Assembly: GCF_900115635.1 (NCBI RefSeq)
Contig: NZ_FOXE01000002.1
Span: 124,001-188,000, forward strand
DNA length: 64,000 nucleotides
Origin: Oscillibacter sp. PC13
GTDB lineage: Bacteria > Bacillota > Clostridia > Oscillospirales > Oscillospiraceae
Direction of reading: 5' to 3'
The position numbers and the translations under genes were made by a program. The notes under the pieces were generated by a model. It ran no database searches and had not been told where the DNA came from. It saw nothing but the letters and a program-made list of their open reading frames with translations. Positions 25,392 through 35,045 of this stretch are shown here, in pieces (the stretch's first letter is position 1; every line of letters begins with the position of its first letter).

Positions 25392-25832
25392 TTACATCAC
25401 CTCTGCCTTTCCGCCAGCTGCCTCGATGGCCTCTTTGGCAGACGCGGAGAAAGCAGAAGCCTTGACAGTGACCTTCTTGGAAACCTTGCCGTTACCCAGA
25501 ACCTTAAAGCCATACTCACATTTGGAAAGAATTCCCTTTTCCAGCAGTGCCTCGGCTGTAACGGTCTCGCCGTCCTCAAATGCATTCAGGGCGCTCAGGT
25601 TGACAATCTCCATGGGCTTTGCAAAGATGTTGTTGAAGCCGCGCTTCGGGATACGGCGGGCCAAAGGCATCTGGCCGCCTTCAAAGCCGATACGGACCTT
25701 ACCACCGGAACGGGCCTTCTGGCCCTTATGGCCGCGGCCGCCGGTCTTACCATTGCCGGAACCAGCGCCCCGGCCCTTGCGGTATGCCTGGCGGACAGAG
25801 CCCTCGGCGGGAGACAGTTCGCTCAATTTCAT
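25392..25832 (-). CDS. rplO: 50S ribosomal protein L15
   Basis: 146 aa. It begins [20 protein letters not shown], followed by the glycine-rich [20 protein letters not shown] extension that threads into 23S rRNA. It is followed by secY with almost no gap. Confidence 0.98.
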   Translation of the reverse strand: MKLSELSPAEGSVRQAYRKGRGAGSGNGKTGGRGHKGQKARSGGKVRIGFEGGQMPLARRIPKRGFNNIFAKPMEIVNLSALNAFEDGETVTAEALLEKGILSKCEYGFKVLGNGKVSKKVTVKASAFSASAKEAIEAAGGKAEVM

Positions 25833-25845
25833 TATTCGTGCCTCC

Positions 25846-26028
25846 TTACTTCACTTCGGTCACCTGCAGCAGATAGCCAATCTTGGCAATCTTGCCGCGG
25901 GTTTGATCGTTGTCGGGCTGCACGGTGATGTCACCAATCTTGCGCAGGCCCAGGGAATTGGCCGTAGCAACCTGCTTCTCCAGACGGCCATTCAGGCTCT
26001 TGACGAGCTTAATATTTAAGTTTGCCAT
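25846..26028 (-). CDS. rpmD: 50S ribosomal protein L30
   Basis: 60 aa, the short bacterial form, beginning [15 protein letters not shown] with the conserved [15 protein letters not shown] core. It lies between rpsE and rplO. Confidence 0.97.
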   Translation of the reverse strand: MANLNIKLVKSLNGRLEKQVATANSLGLRKIGDITVQPDNDQTRGKIAKIGYLLQVTEVK

Positions 26029-26041
26029 GTTTTGCGCCTCC

Positions 26042-26542
26042 TTAACCCACGATCTCTTCGACGCTCTTGCCGCGAATCCGGGCCACAGCCTCAGGACCGC
26101 GCATGGACTTCAAGCCCACGAAAGCAGCAGCGACGACATTGTTAGGGTTGTTGGAACGCAGGCACTTGGTACGAATGTCCTTAATACCTGCGGCCTCGAC
26201 GACGGCACGGACAGCACCGCCAGCAATCACTCCGGTACCGGGAGCAGCGGGCTTCATCAGCACGCGACCGGCGCCGGCCTCACCGATGGTCTCATGGGGA
26301 ATGGTGCTCCCGGAGAGCGTCACGGTGATCATGTTTTTCTTGGCAGCCTCGATACCCTTGCGGATGGCCTCGGGAACTTCCGCGGCCTTACCCAGGCCGT
26401 AGCCCACCTTACCCTTACCGTCACCCACGACGACCAGGGCAGAGAATTTCATCACGCGGCCGCCCTTGACAGTCTTGGAAACACGGTTCAAGGACACAAC
26501 TTTCTCAATATACTCGCTCTGTTCTCTTTCAAATCTAGGCAT
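26042..26542 (-). CDS. rpsE: 30S ribosomal protein S5
   Basis: 166 aa. The double-stranded RNA-binding-like N-domain has [20 protein letters not shown], and the C-domain has [21 protein letters not shown]5 contributes to decoding accuracy and mRNA unwinding at the entry channel. Confidence 0.98.
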   Translation of the reverse strand: MPRFEREQSEYIEKVVSLNRVSKTVKGGRVMKFSALVVVGDGKGKVGYGLGKAAEVPEAIRKGIEAAKKNMITVTLSGSTIPHETIGEAGAGRVLMKPAAPGTGVIAGGAVRAVVEAAGIKDIRTKCLRSNNPNNVVAAAFVGLKSMRGPEAVARIRGKSVEEIVG

Positions 26543-26562
26543 TTTGTTGTTCCTCCCTCCGA

Positions 26563-26922
26563 TTAAAACTTCAGACCGCCCTCACGGGCGCCCTCGGCCA
26601 GTGCCTGCACGCGGCCGTGGTACAGGTAGCCGCCGCGGTCAAAAACCACGTTCTCGATACCCTTGGCCTTGGCGCGTTCAGCCACCAGCTTGCCAACGGC
26701 GGTAGCAGCAGCGATATTGCCGCCGTATCCCTCGATGGCCTTATCCAGAGAGGAAGCGGAAACCAGTGTTACACCATTGACATCATCGATGACCTGGGCG
26801 TAGATGTTGGCTTCGCTGCGGAACACATTCAGACGCGGCATCTCGGGAGTGCCGGAGATCTTGGCGCGCACTCTCTTATGGCGCTTCAGGCGCTGGGCAT
26901 TGGTATTCGGTCTCTTAATCAT
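26563..26922 (-). CDS. rplR: 50S ribosomal protein L18
   Basis: 119 aa 5S-rRNA-binding protein, ending in the conserved [20 protein letters not shown]. It lies between rplF and rpsE. Confidence 0.98.
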   Translation of the reverse strand: MIKRPNTNAQRLKRHKRVRAKISGTPEMPRLNVFRSEANIYAQVIDDVNGVTLVSASSLDKAIEGYGGNIAAATAVGKLVAERAKAKGIENVVFDRGGYLYHGRVQALAEGAREGGLKF

Positions 26923-26936
26923 ATCGGCACACCTCC

Positions 26937-27482
26937 TTACTTCTTGGCGCCGGTCTTACCGACCTTACGGCGGATGACCTCGTCAGCATACTTGATGCCC
27001 TTACCCTTATAGGGCTCGGGGGGACGCTTCTCGCGGACTTCTGCGGCAAACTGGCCCACAGCCTGCTTGTCGCAGCCGTTAATCACGATTTTATTGGGAG
27101 CTGGGACATCAATGGTGATGCCCTCAATCTCAGAAACGATCACCTGATGAGAGAAGCCCAGGTTCATAACCAGGTTCTTGCCCTCCTTCGCCACACGATA
27201 GCCGACACCATTGACCTCCAGCTCCTTCTTGAAGCCATCGGTCACACCGACAACCATATTATGAAGAAGTGTACGGGTCAGGCCGTGCAGGCTGCGATGC
27301 AGCTTGTCGTCGGAAGGACGGTCCACGGTGATCGTAGTGCCTTCCTGCTTAATAATCATCTCGGGGCGCAGTGCACGAGTCAGCTCGCCCTTGGGTCCCT
27401 TCACGGTAACCACATTACCCTCGGCGATGGAAACGGTCACGCCGGCGGGAACGGTAATGGGCATTCTGCCAATTCTAGACAT
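26937..27482 (-). CDS. rplF: 50S ribosomal protein L6
   Basis: 181 aa with two L6 repeats. It begins [19 protein letters not shown] and ends with the [20 protein letters not shown] signature that contacts the sarcin-ricin loop region. Confidence 0.98.
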   Translation of the reverse strand: MSRIGRMPITVPAGVTVSIAEGNVVTVKGPKGELTRALRPEMIIKQEGTTITVDRPSDDKLHRSLHGLTRTLLHNMVVGVTDGFKKELEVNGVGYRVAKEGKNLVMNLGFSHQVIVSEIEGITIDVPAPNKIVINGCDKQAVGQFAAEVREKRPPEPYKGKGIKYADEVIRRKVGKTGAKK

Positions 27483-27498
27483 TGTTCAAATACCCTCC

Positions 27499-27897
27499 TT
27501 ACCAGACAAATGCCAGGACTTCACCGCCGACATGCAGCTCGCGGGCTTTCTTGTCGGTCATGACGCCCTTGGACGTAGAGATGATGGCGATACCCAAGCC
27601 ACGCAGCACGCGGGGCAGCTCATCGGCACCCACATAGACGCGCAGGCCAGGCTTACTTACGCGGCGCAGGCCAGTGATGACCTTTTCCTTGCCCGCGTTG
27701 TACTTCAAGGTAATGTGGATCATGCCCTGCAGGCCGTCTTCCACCACCTGGAAGTTTTTGATATAGCCCTCATCCAGCAGAATCTGAGCAATGCTCTTTT
27801 TCATGTTGGAAGCGGGAACATCAACGGTTTCGTGCTTCGCACTGTTGGCATTGCGGATACGGGTCAGCATATCCGCAACCGGATCGGTGATATGCAT
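27499..27897 (-). CDS. rpsH: 30S ribosomal protein S8
   Basis: 132 aa, beginning [20 protein letters not shown] and ending with the [20 protein letters not shown] signature. S8 binds 16S helix 21 and, in E. coli, represses the spc operon by binding mRNA. Here an unusually long structured gap lies just upstream of its gene. Confidence 0.98.
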   Translation of the reverse strand: MHITDPVADMLTRIRNANSAKHETVDVPASNMKKSIAQILLDEGYIKNFQVVEDGLQGMIHITLKYNAGKEKVITGLRRVSKPGLRVYVGADELPRVLRGLGIAIISTSKGVMTDKKARELHVGGEVLAFVW

Positions 27898-28082
27898 AAA
27901 TAAATTCCTCCTATTTTAGAGTTGCGGTTCCAGAGAAACCGCTCCGGCAGCGAGGTATCATGGCCAATGGAGCAGTCCGCTCGCGCGTGGTGCCCAATTG
28001 GTCATGACCTTTCGCCATCCGTTTATCCAAGGGCCCATATCAAAGCCCACGGGTACAAAAATGATTTGGCGCAGGGCTTTCC
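27898..28082 (-). other. 185-nt structured gap between rpsN and rpsH
   Basis: Most gaps in this operon are 10-25 nt; this one is 185 nt and contains no gene I can support. It can fold: TCATGGCCAATGG (27958-27970) is nearly complementary to 27993-28007, and 27924-27931 pairs with 27935-27942 close to the rpsH ribosome site. An imperfect stem also lies at its far end (about 28075-28095). It may be a control element for the distal genes. No known class is recognised. Confidence 0.5.
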
Positions 28083-28268
28083 TCAGAAGGAAGCCTTTCT
28101 CACACCGGGGATCTCGCCCTTGTAAGCCAGCTCACGGAAGCAGATACGGCACACGCCGTAGTCCCGCAGGTAGGCATGGGGACGGCCGCAGAGCTTGCAG
28201 CGGTTGTACTTCCGGGAAGAGAACTTCGCGGGAGCCTGCTGCTTCAAAATCATGGATTTCTTAGCCAT
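28083..28268 (-). CDS. rpsN: 30S ribosomal protein S14, type Z
   Basis: 61 aa, the short zinc-binding form. The ligands are Cys24, Cys27, Cys40 and Cys43 (CKLC...CRIC). It begins [20 protein letters not shown]. It lies between rplE and the long gap before rpsH. Confidence 0.97.
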   Translation of the reverse strand: MAKKSMILKQQAPAKFSSRKYNRCKLCGRPHAYLRDYGVCRICFRELAYKGEIPGVRKASF

Positions 28269-28283
28269 TTTGTTCTCTCCTCC

Positions 28284-28823
28284 TTATTTCGCGAAGGGAG
28301 CGCCGACCTGCTGCAGCAGGGCACGGGCCTCTTCATCGGTTTTTGCAGTGGTGCAAATCACCACATCCATACCACGGATCTTGTCGATCTTGTCGTACTC
28401 GATCTCAGGGAAGATCAGCTGTTCCTTGATGCCCAGGGCATAGTTGCCGCGGCCGTCAAAGGAATTGGGGTTGATGCCCTGGAAGTCACGGACGCGGGGC
28501 AGAGCCACATTGAACAGGCGGTCCAGGAACTCCCACATCTTGGCGCCGCGAAGGGTAACCTTCGCGCCGATGGGCATCTCCTCACGGAGCTTAAAGTTTG
28601 CGATGGACTTGCGGGCCTTGGTAATGATGGGCTTCTGGCCGGTAATCTTGGACAGGTCGCCGACAACATTCTCCAGGACCTTGGAGTTCTCGCGGGCTTC
28701 ACCACAGCCCACATTGACAACAACCTTGTCAATCTTGGGAATCTGCATGACGCTCTTGTAGCCGAACTGCTTCATCAGGGCGGGAGCGACTTCGGCGGTA
28801 TACTTTTCTTTCAGTCTAGCCAT
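28284..28823 (-). CDS. rplE: 50S ribosomal protein L5
   Basis: 179 aa 5S-rRNA-binding protein, with conserved [32 protein letters not shown] and [19 protein letters not shown]. It contacts the P-site tRNA and bridge B1b. Confidence 0.98.
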   Translation of the reverse strand: MARLKEKYTAEVAPALMKQFGYKSVMQIPKIDKVVVNVGCGEARENSKVLENVVGDLSKITGQKPIITKARKSIANFKLREEMPIGAKVTLRGAKMWEFLDRLFNVALPRVRDFQGINPNSFDGRGNYALGIKEQLIFPEIEYDKIDKIRGMDVVICTTAKTDEEARALLQQVGAPFAK

Positions 28824-28840
28824 TGGTCAGCTCTCCTTTC

Positions 28841-29152
28841 TCACAGTTCAGCGCCGCAGTGCTTGCACACGCGGGTCTTCTTACCGTCGGCCACATTGTG
28901 GGCGACACGGGTGCCCTTGCCGCACTTGGGGCAAACCACCTGCACCTTGCAGGAGGCAATGGCAGCTTCGCGCTTGACGATGCCGCCCTCCTCGCCCTGA
29001 CGGCGGGGCTTCACGTGGCAGGTCACCATATTGATGCCCTCCACGACGACCTTGCTGGAGCCGGGAACGGTGCCAAGCACCTTGCCCTGCTTACCCTTGT
29101 CCTTGCCGGACAGGACGACAACGGTATCGCCCTTCTTGATATTCATAGCCAT
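28841..29152 (-). CDS. rplX: 50S ribosomal protein L24 with C-terminal zinc-ribbon motif
   Basis: 103 aa. The KOW domain is near the N-terminus (KKGDTVVVLSGKDKGKQGKV). The C-terminus has two CxxC pairs (CPKCGKGTR... and VCKHCGAEL), absent from E. coli L24 but seen in many anaerobic Firmicutes. L24 is an assembly-initiator protein bound near the 23S 5' end. Confidence 0.97.
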   Translation of the reverse strand: MAMNIKKGDTVVVLSGKDKGKQGKVLGTVPGSSKVVVEGINMVTCHVKPRRQGEEGGIVKREAAIASCKVQVVCPKCGKGTRVAHNVADGKKTRVCKHCGAEL

Positions 29153-29165
29153 TTCGTTGCCCTCC

Positions 29166-29534
29166 TCAAATCACTTCGGGGGCGAGGGACAGGATTTTCA
29201 TGTAATCCTTGTCGCGCAGCTCACGAGCCACCGGCCCAAAGATACGGGTACCTCTGGGGTTCTTGTCGTCCTTAATCAGGACGGCGGCGTTGTCATCGAA
29301 GCGGACATAGGTGCCGTCCGCGCGGCGGACGCCCTTTGCGCTGCGGACGATGACGGCCTTGACGACCTCGCCCTTCTTCACGGTACCGCCGGGAGTGGAC
29401 TTGCGGACGGAAGCCACGATCACATCACCGATGTTGCCGAACTTCCGGCTGGAACCGCCCAGGACCCGGATGCACTTAATCTCCTTGGCGCCGGTATTAT
29501 CGGCGACTTTCAGAAAAGTTTCCTGCTGAATCAT
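29166..29534 (-). CDS. rplN: 50S ribosomal protein L14
   Basis: 122 aa, beginning [20 protein letters not shown] and containing [20 protein letters not shown]. It lies at the intersubunit face beside L19 and the RsfS silencing-factor site. Normal length and position. Confidence 0.98.
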   Translation of the reverse strand: MIQQETFLKVADNTGAKEIKCIRVLGGSSRKFGNIGDVIVASVRKSTPGGTVKKGEVVKAVIVRSAKGVRRADGTYVRFDDNAAVLIKDDKNPRGTRIFGPVARELRDKDYMKILSLAPEVI

Positions 29535-29548
29535 AACTCGGCACCTCC

Positions 29549-29815
29549 TTACTTCGCTTTTTCAATGATCTCGACCACGCGCCACCGCTTGTCCTTGGAC
29601 AGAGGGCGGGTCTCCATCACCTTGACCTTATCGCCGATACCGCAGGCGTTCTGCTCGTCATGAGCCTTCAGCTTATAGGTGCGGCCAACGATCTTCTTAT
29701 ACAGGGGATGAGCCACGCGGTCCTCGATGGCGACAACCACGGTCTTATCCATCTTATCGGAAACGACCTTGCCAACACGGGTCTTCCGAGAGGAAGTTCT
29801 CTTCTCTTCGTTCAT
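29549..29815 (-). CDS. rpsQ: 30S ribosomal protein S17
   Basis: 88 aa OB-fold protein with the [20 protein letters not shown] and [19 protein letters not shown] signatures. The slightly long basic N-terminus ([15 protein letters not shown]) is common in Clostridia. Confidence 0.98.
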   Translation of the reverse strand: MNEEKRTSSRKTRVGKVVSDKMDKTVVVAIEDRVAHPLYKKIVGRTYKLKAHDEQNACGIGDKVKVMETRPLSKDKRWRVVEIIEKAK

Positions 29816-29832
29816 GTTCGATTACCTCCTTC

Positions 29833-30036
29833 TCACTGCTTGTCGGAAGCCGCAGAGAGCTCCGCCAGCACGGTCTTGACTCGGGCAATGTCGTGCTTGG
29901 TCTCCCGGATCTTCACAGGGTTATCCAGCTGATTGGTGGCATGCTGCATGCGCAGATAGAACAGGTCCTTCTTCAGGCCCGCCAGCTTTTCATTCAGCTG
30001 CTCAGGGGTCATCTTACGGATTTCACTTGCCTTCAT
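29833..30036 (-). CDS. rpmC: 50S ribosomal protein L29
   Basis: 67 aa, two-helix protein beside the exit tunnel. It begins MKASEIRKMTPEQLNEKLAG and has LFYLRMQHATNQLDNPVKI. The longer frame from 30159 runs back through rplP in another frame and is not used; the start at 30036 lies 1 nt from the rplP stop. Confidence 0.97.
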   Translation of the reverse strand: MKASEIRKMTPEQLNEKLAGLKKDLFYLRMQHATNQLDNPVKIRETKHDIARVKTVLAELSAASDKQ

Positions 30037-30037
30037 C

Positions 30038-30460
30038 TTACTCACCTGCTTCCTCGGTGCGGGCGACGATCTTCGTCTTAATGGGCAGCTTGTGGCTGGC
30101 CAGACGCAGCGCCTCGCGGGCAACATCTTCGGGTACACCGGCGATCTCAAACATGACACGGCCGGGCTTTACGACAGCAACCCAGAACTCGGGGGAACCC
30201 TTACCGGAACCCATGCGGGTTTCAGCGGGCTTCTTGGTCACGGGCTTGTCGGGGAAAATCTTGATCCAGACCTGACCACCACGCTTGGTGTAACGGGTCA
30301 TGGCAATACGGGCAGCCTCGATCTGATTGCTGGTGATCCAGGCGGGCTCAGTGGCGACCAGGCCAAACTCACCGTAGGCAAGCGTGTTGCCCCGGGTGGC
30401 CTTACCGGTCATACGGCCACGGTGAACGCGGCGATATTTGACTCTCTTCGGCAAAAGCAT
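30038..30460 (-). CDS. rplP: 50S ribosomal protein L16
   Basis: 140 aa. It begins [20 protein letters not shown] and has conserved [20 protein letters not shown] and [17 protein letters not shown]. It helps position A-site tRNA. It overlaps the rpsC stop by 1 nt. Confidence 0.98.
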   Translation of the reverse strand: MLLPKRVKYRRVHRGRMTGKATRGNTLAYGEFGLVATEPAWITSNQIEAARIAMTRYTKRGGQVWIKIFPDKPVTKKPAETRMGSGKGSPEFWVAVVKPGRVMFEIAGVPEDVAREALRLASHKLPIKTKIVARTEEAGE

Positions 30461-31350
30461 TACTGGGCTCCTCCTTCCTTAGGTGCCGTAGGGGCTGCGG
30501 GGGCAGCCGGGCGGGTGTTGGTATTGGGGCGGAAACCACCCTGGGGACGGCCCTGACCGCCGCGGTTGAAACCGCCCTGGCGGTCACGGTTGAAGCCACC
30601 CTGACGACGGTCACCGCCGAAGCCGCCCTGACGGCGGTCGCCATCCCGGCGGGGACGGCGCTCACGGCGCTCCTGATAGGGCTTGGAGGTGTCCATGGTG
30701 CGGGGAGTGGTGCGCAGGGTCTGAGAGAGAACCTCGCCCTTATAGATCCACACCTTCACACCGATGCGTCCAAAAGTAGTGGCAGCCTCAGCAAAGCCAT
30801 ACTCAATGTCGGCACGGATGGTCTGCAGAGGAATGGTGCCCTCGTGATAATGCTCCACGCCGGCGATTTCACGTCCGCCGAGACGGCCGGAGCAGCAGAC
30901 TTTAATGCCCTTGGCACCAGCGCGCATGGCACGTGCCATGGAATTTTTCATGGCACGGCGATGGCTGATACGCTTCTCCAGCTGCTGGGCAATGTTCTCA
31001 GCAACCAGCTGGGCATTCATATCGGGGTTGCGGACCTCGACAATGTTCAGCTTCACCTTCTTGCCGATGAGCTTTTCAACGGCCAGACGGTACTGTTCAA
31101 TCTGCTCGCCGCCCTTGCCGATGACCACACCGGGACGGGCGCAGTGCAGATAGATGGTGACGACTTCACTGCTCCGCTCGATCTCAATCTTGGGAACACC
31201 AGCGCCGTACAGGGCCTTCTTCAGGTATTTACGGATCTTTTGATCCTCGACGATCAAATCGCCGACTTTCTCATCACTGGCATACCAACGGGAATCCCAG
31301 TCTTTGATGACGCCCACGCGAAGACCGTGGGGATTTACTTTCTGTCCCAT
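30460..31350 (-). CDS. rpsC: 30S ribosomal protein S3 with long Arg/Gly-rich C-terminal extension
   Basis: 296 aa, about 75 residues longer than E. coli-type S3. Residues 1-215 are ordinary: a KH domain with [10 protein letters not shown] near 75 and the C-terminal [10 protein letters not shown] fold. Residues from about 222 form a low-complexity tail with repeated GGF and RQGGFNR-like units (near 241, 250, 258 and 270), then an Ala/Pro stretch ending KEGGAQ. S3 lines the mRNA entry channel, so the tail could bind mRNA. It ends 1 nt into rplP. Confidence 0.97.
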   Translation of the reverse strand: MGQKVNPHGLRVGVIKDWDSRWYASDEKVGDLIVEDQKIRKYLKKALYGAGVPKIEIERSSEVVTIYLHCARPGVVIGKGGEQIEQYRLAVEKLIGKKVKLNIVEVRNPDMNAQLVAENIAQQLEKRISHRRAMKNSMARAMRAGAKGIKVCCSGRLGGREIAGVEHYHEGTIPLQTIRADIEYGFAEAATTFGRIGVKVWIYKGEVLSQTLRTTPRTMDTSKPYQERRERRPRRDGDRRQGGFGGDRRQGGFNRDRQGGFNRGGQGRPQGGFRPNTNTRPAAPAAPTAPKEGGAQ

Positions 31351-31368
31351 AAACTGTTCTCCTCCCTC

Positions 31369-31713
31369 TTATGCCTTTTCCGTCACAGCCAGGGTGACGT
31401 GAGAAGTTCTCTTATTGATGCGGTAGGCGCGGCCCTGAGCCCGGGGCATCATCCGCTTCAGGATGGGGCCGGGAGTGGCGAACACCTCGGACACCACCAG
31501 ATTGGCGGGATCCATGCCAAAATTATTTTCGGCATTGGCGCAGGCGCTCTTCAAGAGCTTCATCAGAGGCTCAGAAGCGGCCTTAGGGGTCTGCATCAGG
31601 ATCGCCATGGCAGTGCCGGCGTCCTTGCCGCGGATCAGATCACAAACGATCTGAATCTTGCGGGGAGCGATGCGGACATAGCGCAGATACGCTTTTGCTT
31701 CTTTCTTTTCCAT
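31369..31713 (-). CDS. rplV: 50S ribosomal protein L22
   Basis: 114 aa. The start is [19 protein letters not shown]; a GGAGG site lies 9 nt upstream, ruling out the slightly longer frame from 31722. The long beta-hairpin that lines the exit tunnel is the [19 protein letters not shown] segment. Confidence 0.97.
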   Translation of the reverse strand: MEKKEAKAYLRYVRIAPRKIQIVCDLIRGKDAGTAMAILMQTPKAASEPLMKLLKSACANAENNFGMDPANLVVSEVFATPGPILKRMMPRAQGRAYRINKRTSHVTLAVTEKA

Positions 31714-31732
31714 GTTCTGCATCCTCCTTCAA

Positions 31733-31996
31733 TTAAGAATCTTTCCGATGGCCGCGGAAGGTACGGGTGGGAGCGAACTCACCCAGCTTGTGGCCGACCA
31801 TATCCTCCTGGACATAGACAGGCACATGCTTCCGGCCATCGTGGACAGCGATGGTGTGACCGACGAAGGCGGGGAAGATGGTGGAGCTGCGGCTCCAGGT
31901 CTTCAAAACCTTCTTTTCATTTTTAGCGTTCATTTCCTCGACCCGCTTCAGAAGCTCCGGGGCAACATACGGGCCTTTTTTAATGGATCTGCTCAT
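31733..31996 (-). CDS. rpsS: 30S ribosomal protein S19
   Basis: 87 aa, beginning [20 protein letters not shown] and ending in [18 protein letters not shown]. It forms the head of the 30S subunit with S13. Confidence 0.98.
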   Translation of the reverse strand: MSRSIKKGPYVAPELLKRVEEMNAKNEKKVLKTWSRSSTIFPAFVGHTIAVHDGRKHVPVYVQEDMVGHKLGEFAPTRTFRGHRKDS

Positions 31997-32011
31997 ATTG
32001 TCTTGCCTCCC

Positions 32012-32845
32012 TTACTTCTCGTTGCGACGCTTCACGATGAATTTGCTGGTGGGATTCTTGCCCTTGCGGGTCTTGTAGCCCATGGCGGGCTTACCCCAAG
32101 GAGTCACAGGGCCGGGACGGCCGACGGGCGCGCGGCCCTCGCCGCCGCCGTGGGGGTGATCGTTGGGGTTCATAACGCTGCCGCGGACGGTGGGACGCCA
32201 ACCCATGTGGCGCTTCCGGCCGGCCTTGCCGATGTTGATGTTCTCATGCTCGATATTACCAACCTGACCGATGGTGGCCATGCAGTTGGTGCGCACGATA
32301 CGCACCTCGCCGGAAGGCATACGGATCTGGGCATCGTTACCCTCTTTCGCCATCAGCTGGGCAGCAGTACCGGCGGAGCGCACCAGCTGGGCGCCGTTGC
32401 CGGGATGCAGCTCCACATTGTGAATCACCGTACCAACAGGGATGTTGGCGATGGGCAGTGCATTGCCGGGCAGGATGTCAGCGTCGGGACCGGTCATAAT
32501 CTTGTGGCCGGCCTTCAGGCCAACAGGTGCCAGGATGTAGCGCTTCTCGCCGTCCTCATACTGAATGAGGGCGATGTTGGCGCTGCGGTTGGGATCATAT
32601 TCCAAGCGGATGACAGTGGCAGATCCGACCTTATCGCGCTTGAAATCGATGATGCGGTACTTGCGCTTGCTGCCGCCGCCGCGGTGGCGGACGGTGATGC
32701 GGCCATAGCTGTTGCGGCCAGCAGACTTCTTCAGGGAAGTGGTCAGGCTGGGTTCTGGCTTAGCCTTTTTGTCAATGCCGTCGAAACCGGAGACTGTCAT
32801 CTGACGTCTGGAGGGAGTCGTCGGCTTAAAAGTTTTGATAGACAT
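32012..32845 (-). CDS. rplB: 50S ribosomal protein L2
   Basis: 277 aa. The C-terminal signature [18 protein letters not shown] includes the histidine near the peptidyl-transferase centre. The N-terminal [20 protein letters not shown] is also conserved. Full length. Confidence 0.98.
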   Translation of the reverse strand: MSIKTFKPTTPSRRQMTVSGFDGIDKKAKPEPSLTTSLKKSAGRNSYGRITVRHRGGGSKRKYRIIDFKRDKVGSATVIRLEYDPNRSANIALIQYEDGEKRYILAPVGLKAGHKIMTGPDADILPGNALPIANIPVGTVIHNVELHPGNGAQLVRSAGTAAQLMAKEGNDAQIRMPSGEVRIVRTNCMATIGQVGNIEHENINIGKAGRKRHMGWRPTVRGSVMNPNDHPHGGGEGRAPVGRPGPVTPWGKPAMGYKTRKGKNPTSKFIVKRRNEK

Positions 32846-32868
32846 ATCGCTTTACTCTCCTTCCGTTA

Positions 32869-33165
32869 TCAGACCATGCCTTCGAAGAACTCGATGGTCT
32901 TGGAATCAGCAGTCAGCTGAACATAGGCCTTTTTCCAGGCCCTGGTCATGCCGAGACGGCCGGTGCCCATGCGCTTTTCCTTGCCGCGCATGGTCAAGGT
33001 GTTGACAGACGCGACCTTCACACCGAAGATCTCCTCAACCGCCTTTTTGATTTCGATCTTGCCAGCATCCTTCGCAACCTCGAAGACATACTTCTTGTCG
33101 GCTGCGCCGGACATGGCGCGTTCGGTGATGATGGGGCGGATGATAATGTCGTATGCGGTAGCCAT
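32869..33165 (-). CDS. rplW: 50S ribosomal protein L23
   Basis: 98 aa, beginning MATAYDIIIRPIITERAMSG. It sits at the exit tunnel and docks trigger factor and SRP. The start overlaps the rplD stop by 1 nt. Confidence 0.98.
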   Translation of the reverse strand: MATAYDIIIRPIITERAMSGAADKKYVFEVAKDAGKIEIKKAVEEIFGVKVASVNTLTMRGKEKRMGTGRLGMTRAWKKAYVQLTADSKTIEFFEGMV

Positions 33166-33788
33166 TATGCGTACACCTCCTCGATTTTTGCGAGGGCGTC
33201 CTTATCTGCCACCAGATACTGAGCGTTGATGATATCATATACGTTCAGGTTGTTGGCGGGAGTGGTCAGCACGCCGGGGATGTTCCGCGCGCTCTTGACG
33301 ACAATTTCGTCAATAGCGGGGGTGACAACGACGGCCTTGCCGTCGCACTTGACAGCGTCCAGGAATTTGCGGAAGGCAGCGGTCTTGATGGCGTCCATGT
33401 GGATGGAGTCGATCACAATCAGCTTGCCCTCGGCAGCCTTGGCGGACAAGACAGACTTCAGCGCCAAGCGCTTGACCTTCTTGTTCAGCACATAGCTGTA
33501 ATCCCGGGGCTTGGGGGCAAACACGATGCCGCCGTGGGTCCACTGGGGAGACCGGGTGCTGCCCTGGCGGGCGTGTCCGGTGCCCTTCTGTCTCCAGGGC
33601 TTCTTGCCGCCGCCGGAAACCTCGGCGCGGGTCAGGGCGCTCTGGGTGCCCTGTCTGCAGTTGGCGAGGTGGTTTTTGACAACCTCGTGGACGACGGTCT
33701 GGTTGGGCTCGATGCCGAAGATTGCGTCGTTCAGCTCCACAGTGCCGACGGTCTCGCCGGCCATGTTCAACACGTTCATAGAAGACAT
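33165..33788 (-). CDS. rplD: 50S ribosomal protein L4
   Basis: 207 aa. The tunnel loop contains GGKKPWRQKGTGHARQGSTR. In E. coli L4 also represses its operon through the S10 leader; here the operon has a leader with an attenuator-like hairpin that could be its target. Confidence 0.98.
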   Translation of the reverse strand: MSSMNVLNMAGETVGTVELNDAIFGIEPNQTVVHEVVKNHLANCRQGTQSALTRAEVSGGGKKPWRQKGTGHARQGSTRSPQWTHGGIVFAPKPRDYSYVLNKKVKRLALKSVLSAKAAEGKLIVIDSIHMDAIKTAAFRKFLDAVKCDGKAVVVTPAIDEIVVKSARNIPGVLTTPANNLNVYDIINAQYLVADKDALAKIEEVYA

Positions 33789-33806
33789 TACTTAAGCACC
33801 CCTTTC

Positions 33807-34526
33807 TTACTTGTTTCTGGCGGAAGCCTTCTGCGGGTTGCGGCCGGAAGCCTTCTGCGGGTTCTTGCTGATGTCAGCGCCGGCCTGCTTGATCTTGTGG
33901 ACCTTGACCGTGCTCTTAATGGTGACCAGGCCGCCCTTGGGGCCGGGCACCGCGCCGCAGACCACCAGCATGTTCAGCTCGGGGTCAACCTTCACAACGC
34001 TCAGGTTCTGGACAGTGACCTGATCAACGCCCATGTGGCCGGCGCCATCGCGGCCCTTGAAGATACGGCCGGGATAGGTGCCTGCAGCCAGAGCGCCCTG
34101 ATGACGGTGGACAGGGCCGCCGCCGTGGGTCATTCTCTTGATAGCCGCGCCGTGGCGCTTTACAACGCCCTGGAAGCCGTGGCCCTTGCTGGTACCGGTG
34201 ACGTCGACGAAATCGCCGACTGCGAAGGTGTCAGCCTTGACAACATCGCCGATGTTCAGCTCGGCGGCGTTCTCCAGGTTGAATTCATGCAGATGCTTCT
34301 TGGGAGACACGCCGGCCTTGTTCAGGTGGCCCATCTCGGGTTTGGTGAGCTTGCGCTCGGCAACATCCTCAAAGCCGAGCTGGACAGCCTCGTAGCCTTC
34401 CTTTTCGGAAGTCTTCTTCTGGGTGACGACGCAGGGACCCGCCTCGATGACGGTGACGGGAATCACATGGCCGTTCTCGTCAAAAATCTGAGACATGCCC
34501 ACTTTTTTGCCGATGATTGCTTTCAT
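33807..34526 (-). CDS. rplC: 50S ribosomal protein L3
   Basis: 239 aa. It has the conserved GTSKGHGFQGVVKRHG segment with the often-methylated glutamine. The extreme C-terminus is a tandem repeat: NPQKASGR followed by NPQKASAR, encoded by a 24-bp direct duplication. The tail lies beyond the conserved fold. Confidence 0.97.
   Translation of the reverse strand: MKAIIGKKVGMSQIFDENGHVIPVTVIEAGPCVVTQKKTSEKEGYEAVQLGFEDVAERKLTKPEMGHLNKAGVSPKKHLHEFNLENAAELNIGDVVKADTFAVGDFVDVTGTSKGHGFQGVVKRHGAAIKRMTHGGGPVHRHQGALAAGTYPGRIFKGRDGAGHMGVDQVTVQNLSVVKVDPELNMLVVCGAVPGPKGGLVTIKSTVKVHKIKQAGADISKNPQKASGRNPQKASARNK
33821..33863. repeat. 24-bp tandem duplication in the 3' end of rplC
   Basis: CGGAAGCCTTCTGCGGGTT occurs at 33821-33839 and again at 33845-33863, an exact 24-bp period that adds eight residues to the L3 tail. 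Confidence 0.8.
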
Positions 34527-34711
34527 GTATGTTCCTCCTTAAAGGTTATTGGTCGGCTTAGATACACGCGAAAGGGTTTCCGCTGCATTGCTCTGCCGAC
34601 ATGACCCGTCCGCCCCGCAAGTTGGCGGACATGGGACAGCAAACTTCTTACCAAATCGTGCCCGCATTCATCGGGCAGCGGTTTGAGAACAATGGAATAC
34701 CAGGAACCGCC
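34527..34711 (-). other. 185-nt structured gap between rpsJ and rplC
   Basis: Long gap in an otherwise compact operon. On the minus strand it holds a stem GCCCG/CGGGC (around 34660-34676) and a stem GTCCGCC/GGCGGAC (around 34607-34631), then the GGAGG of rplC. No open frame here looks like a protein. It may be an internal control element or processing site. Confidence 0.45.
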
Positions 34712-35026
34712 TTACAGCTTGATCTCAATTTCCACGCCGGCGGGCAGCTCCAGGGCCATCAGGGCCTCCACCGTCTTGGGGGTGGACTTGGTGATGTCGA
34801 TGAGGCGCTTGTGGGTGCGGCGCTCAAACTGTTCCCGGCTGTCCTTATACTTATGGACAGCCCGCAGGATGGTGACGATTTCCTTCTTGGTGGGCAGAGG
34901 GATGGGGCCGGAAACCTCGGCGCCGGTGCGCTTGGCGGTCTCGACAATCTTCTCTGCGCTCTGGTCGATGACCTGGTGGTCATAGGCCTTCAGACGGATG
35001 CGAATCATTTCTTTCTGTGCTGCCAT
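34712..35026 (-). CDS. rpsJ: 30S ribosomal protein S10
   Basis: 104 aa, first gene of the operon. It begins with (MAAQKE)[18 protein letters not shown]; the family usually starts near the second methionine, but the ribosome site GGAGG lies before the first. It has the conserved [17 protein letters not shown]10 is also the NusE antitermination factor. Confidence 0.97.
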   Translation of the reverse strand: MAAQKEMIRIRLKAYDHQVIDQSAEKIVETAKRTGAEVSGPIPLPTKKEIVTILRAVHKYKDSREQFERRTHKRLIDITKSTPKTVEALMALELPAGVEIEIKL

Positions 35027-35045
35027 GGTTGTTTCCTCCTGATTT

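Noticed and set aside
24047-25465. 472-aa plus-strand frame opposite secY
   Set aside because: Antisense shadow of secY with His/Gln/Asn-rich low-quality composition and no ribosome site.
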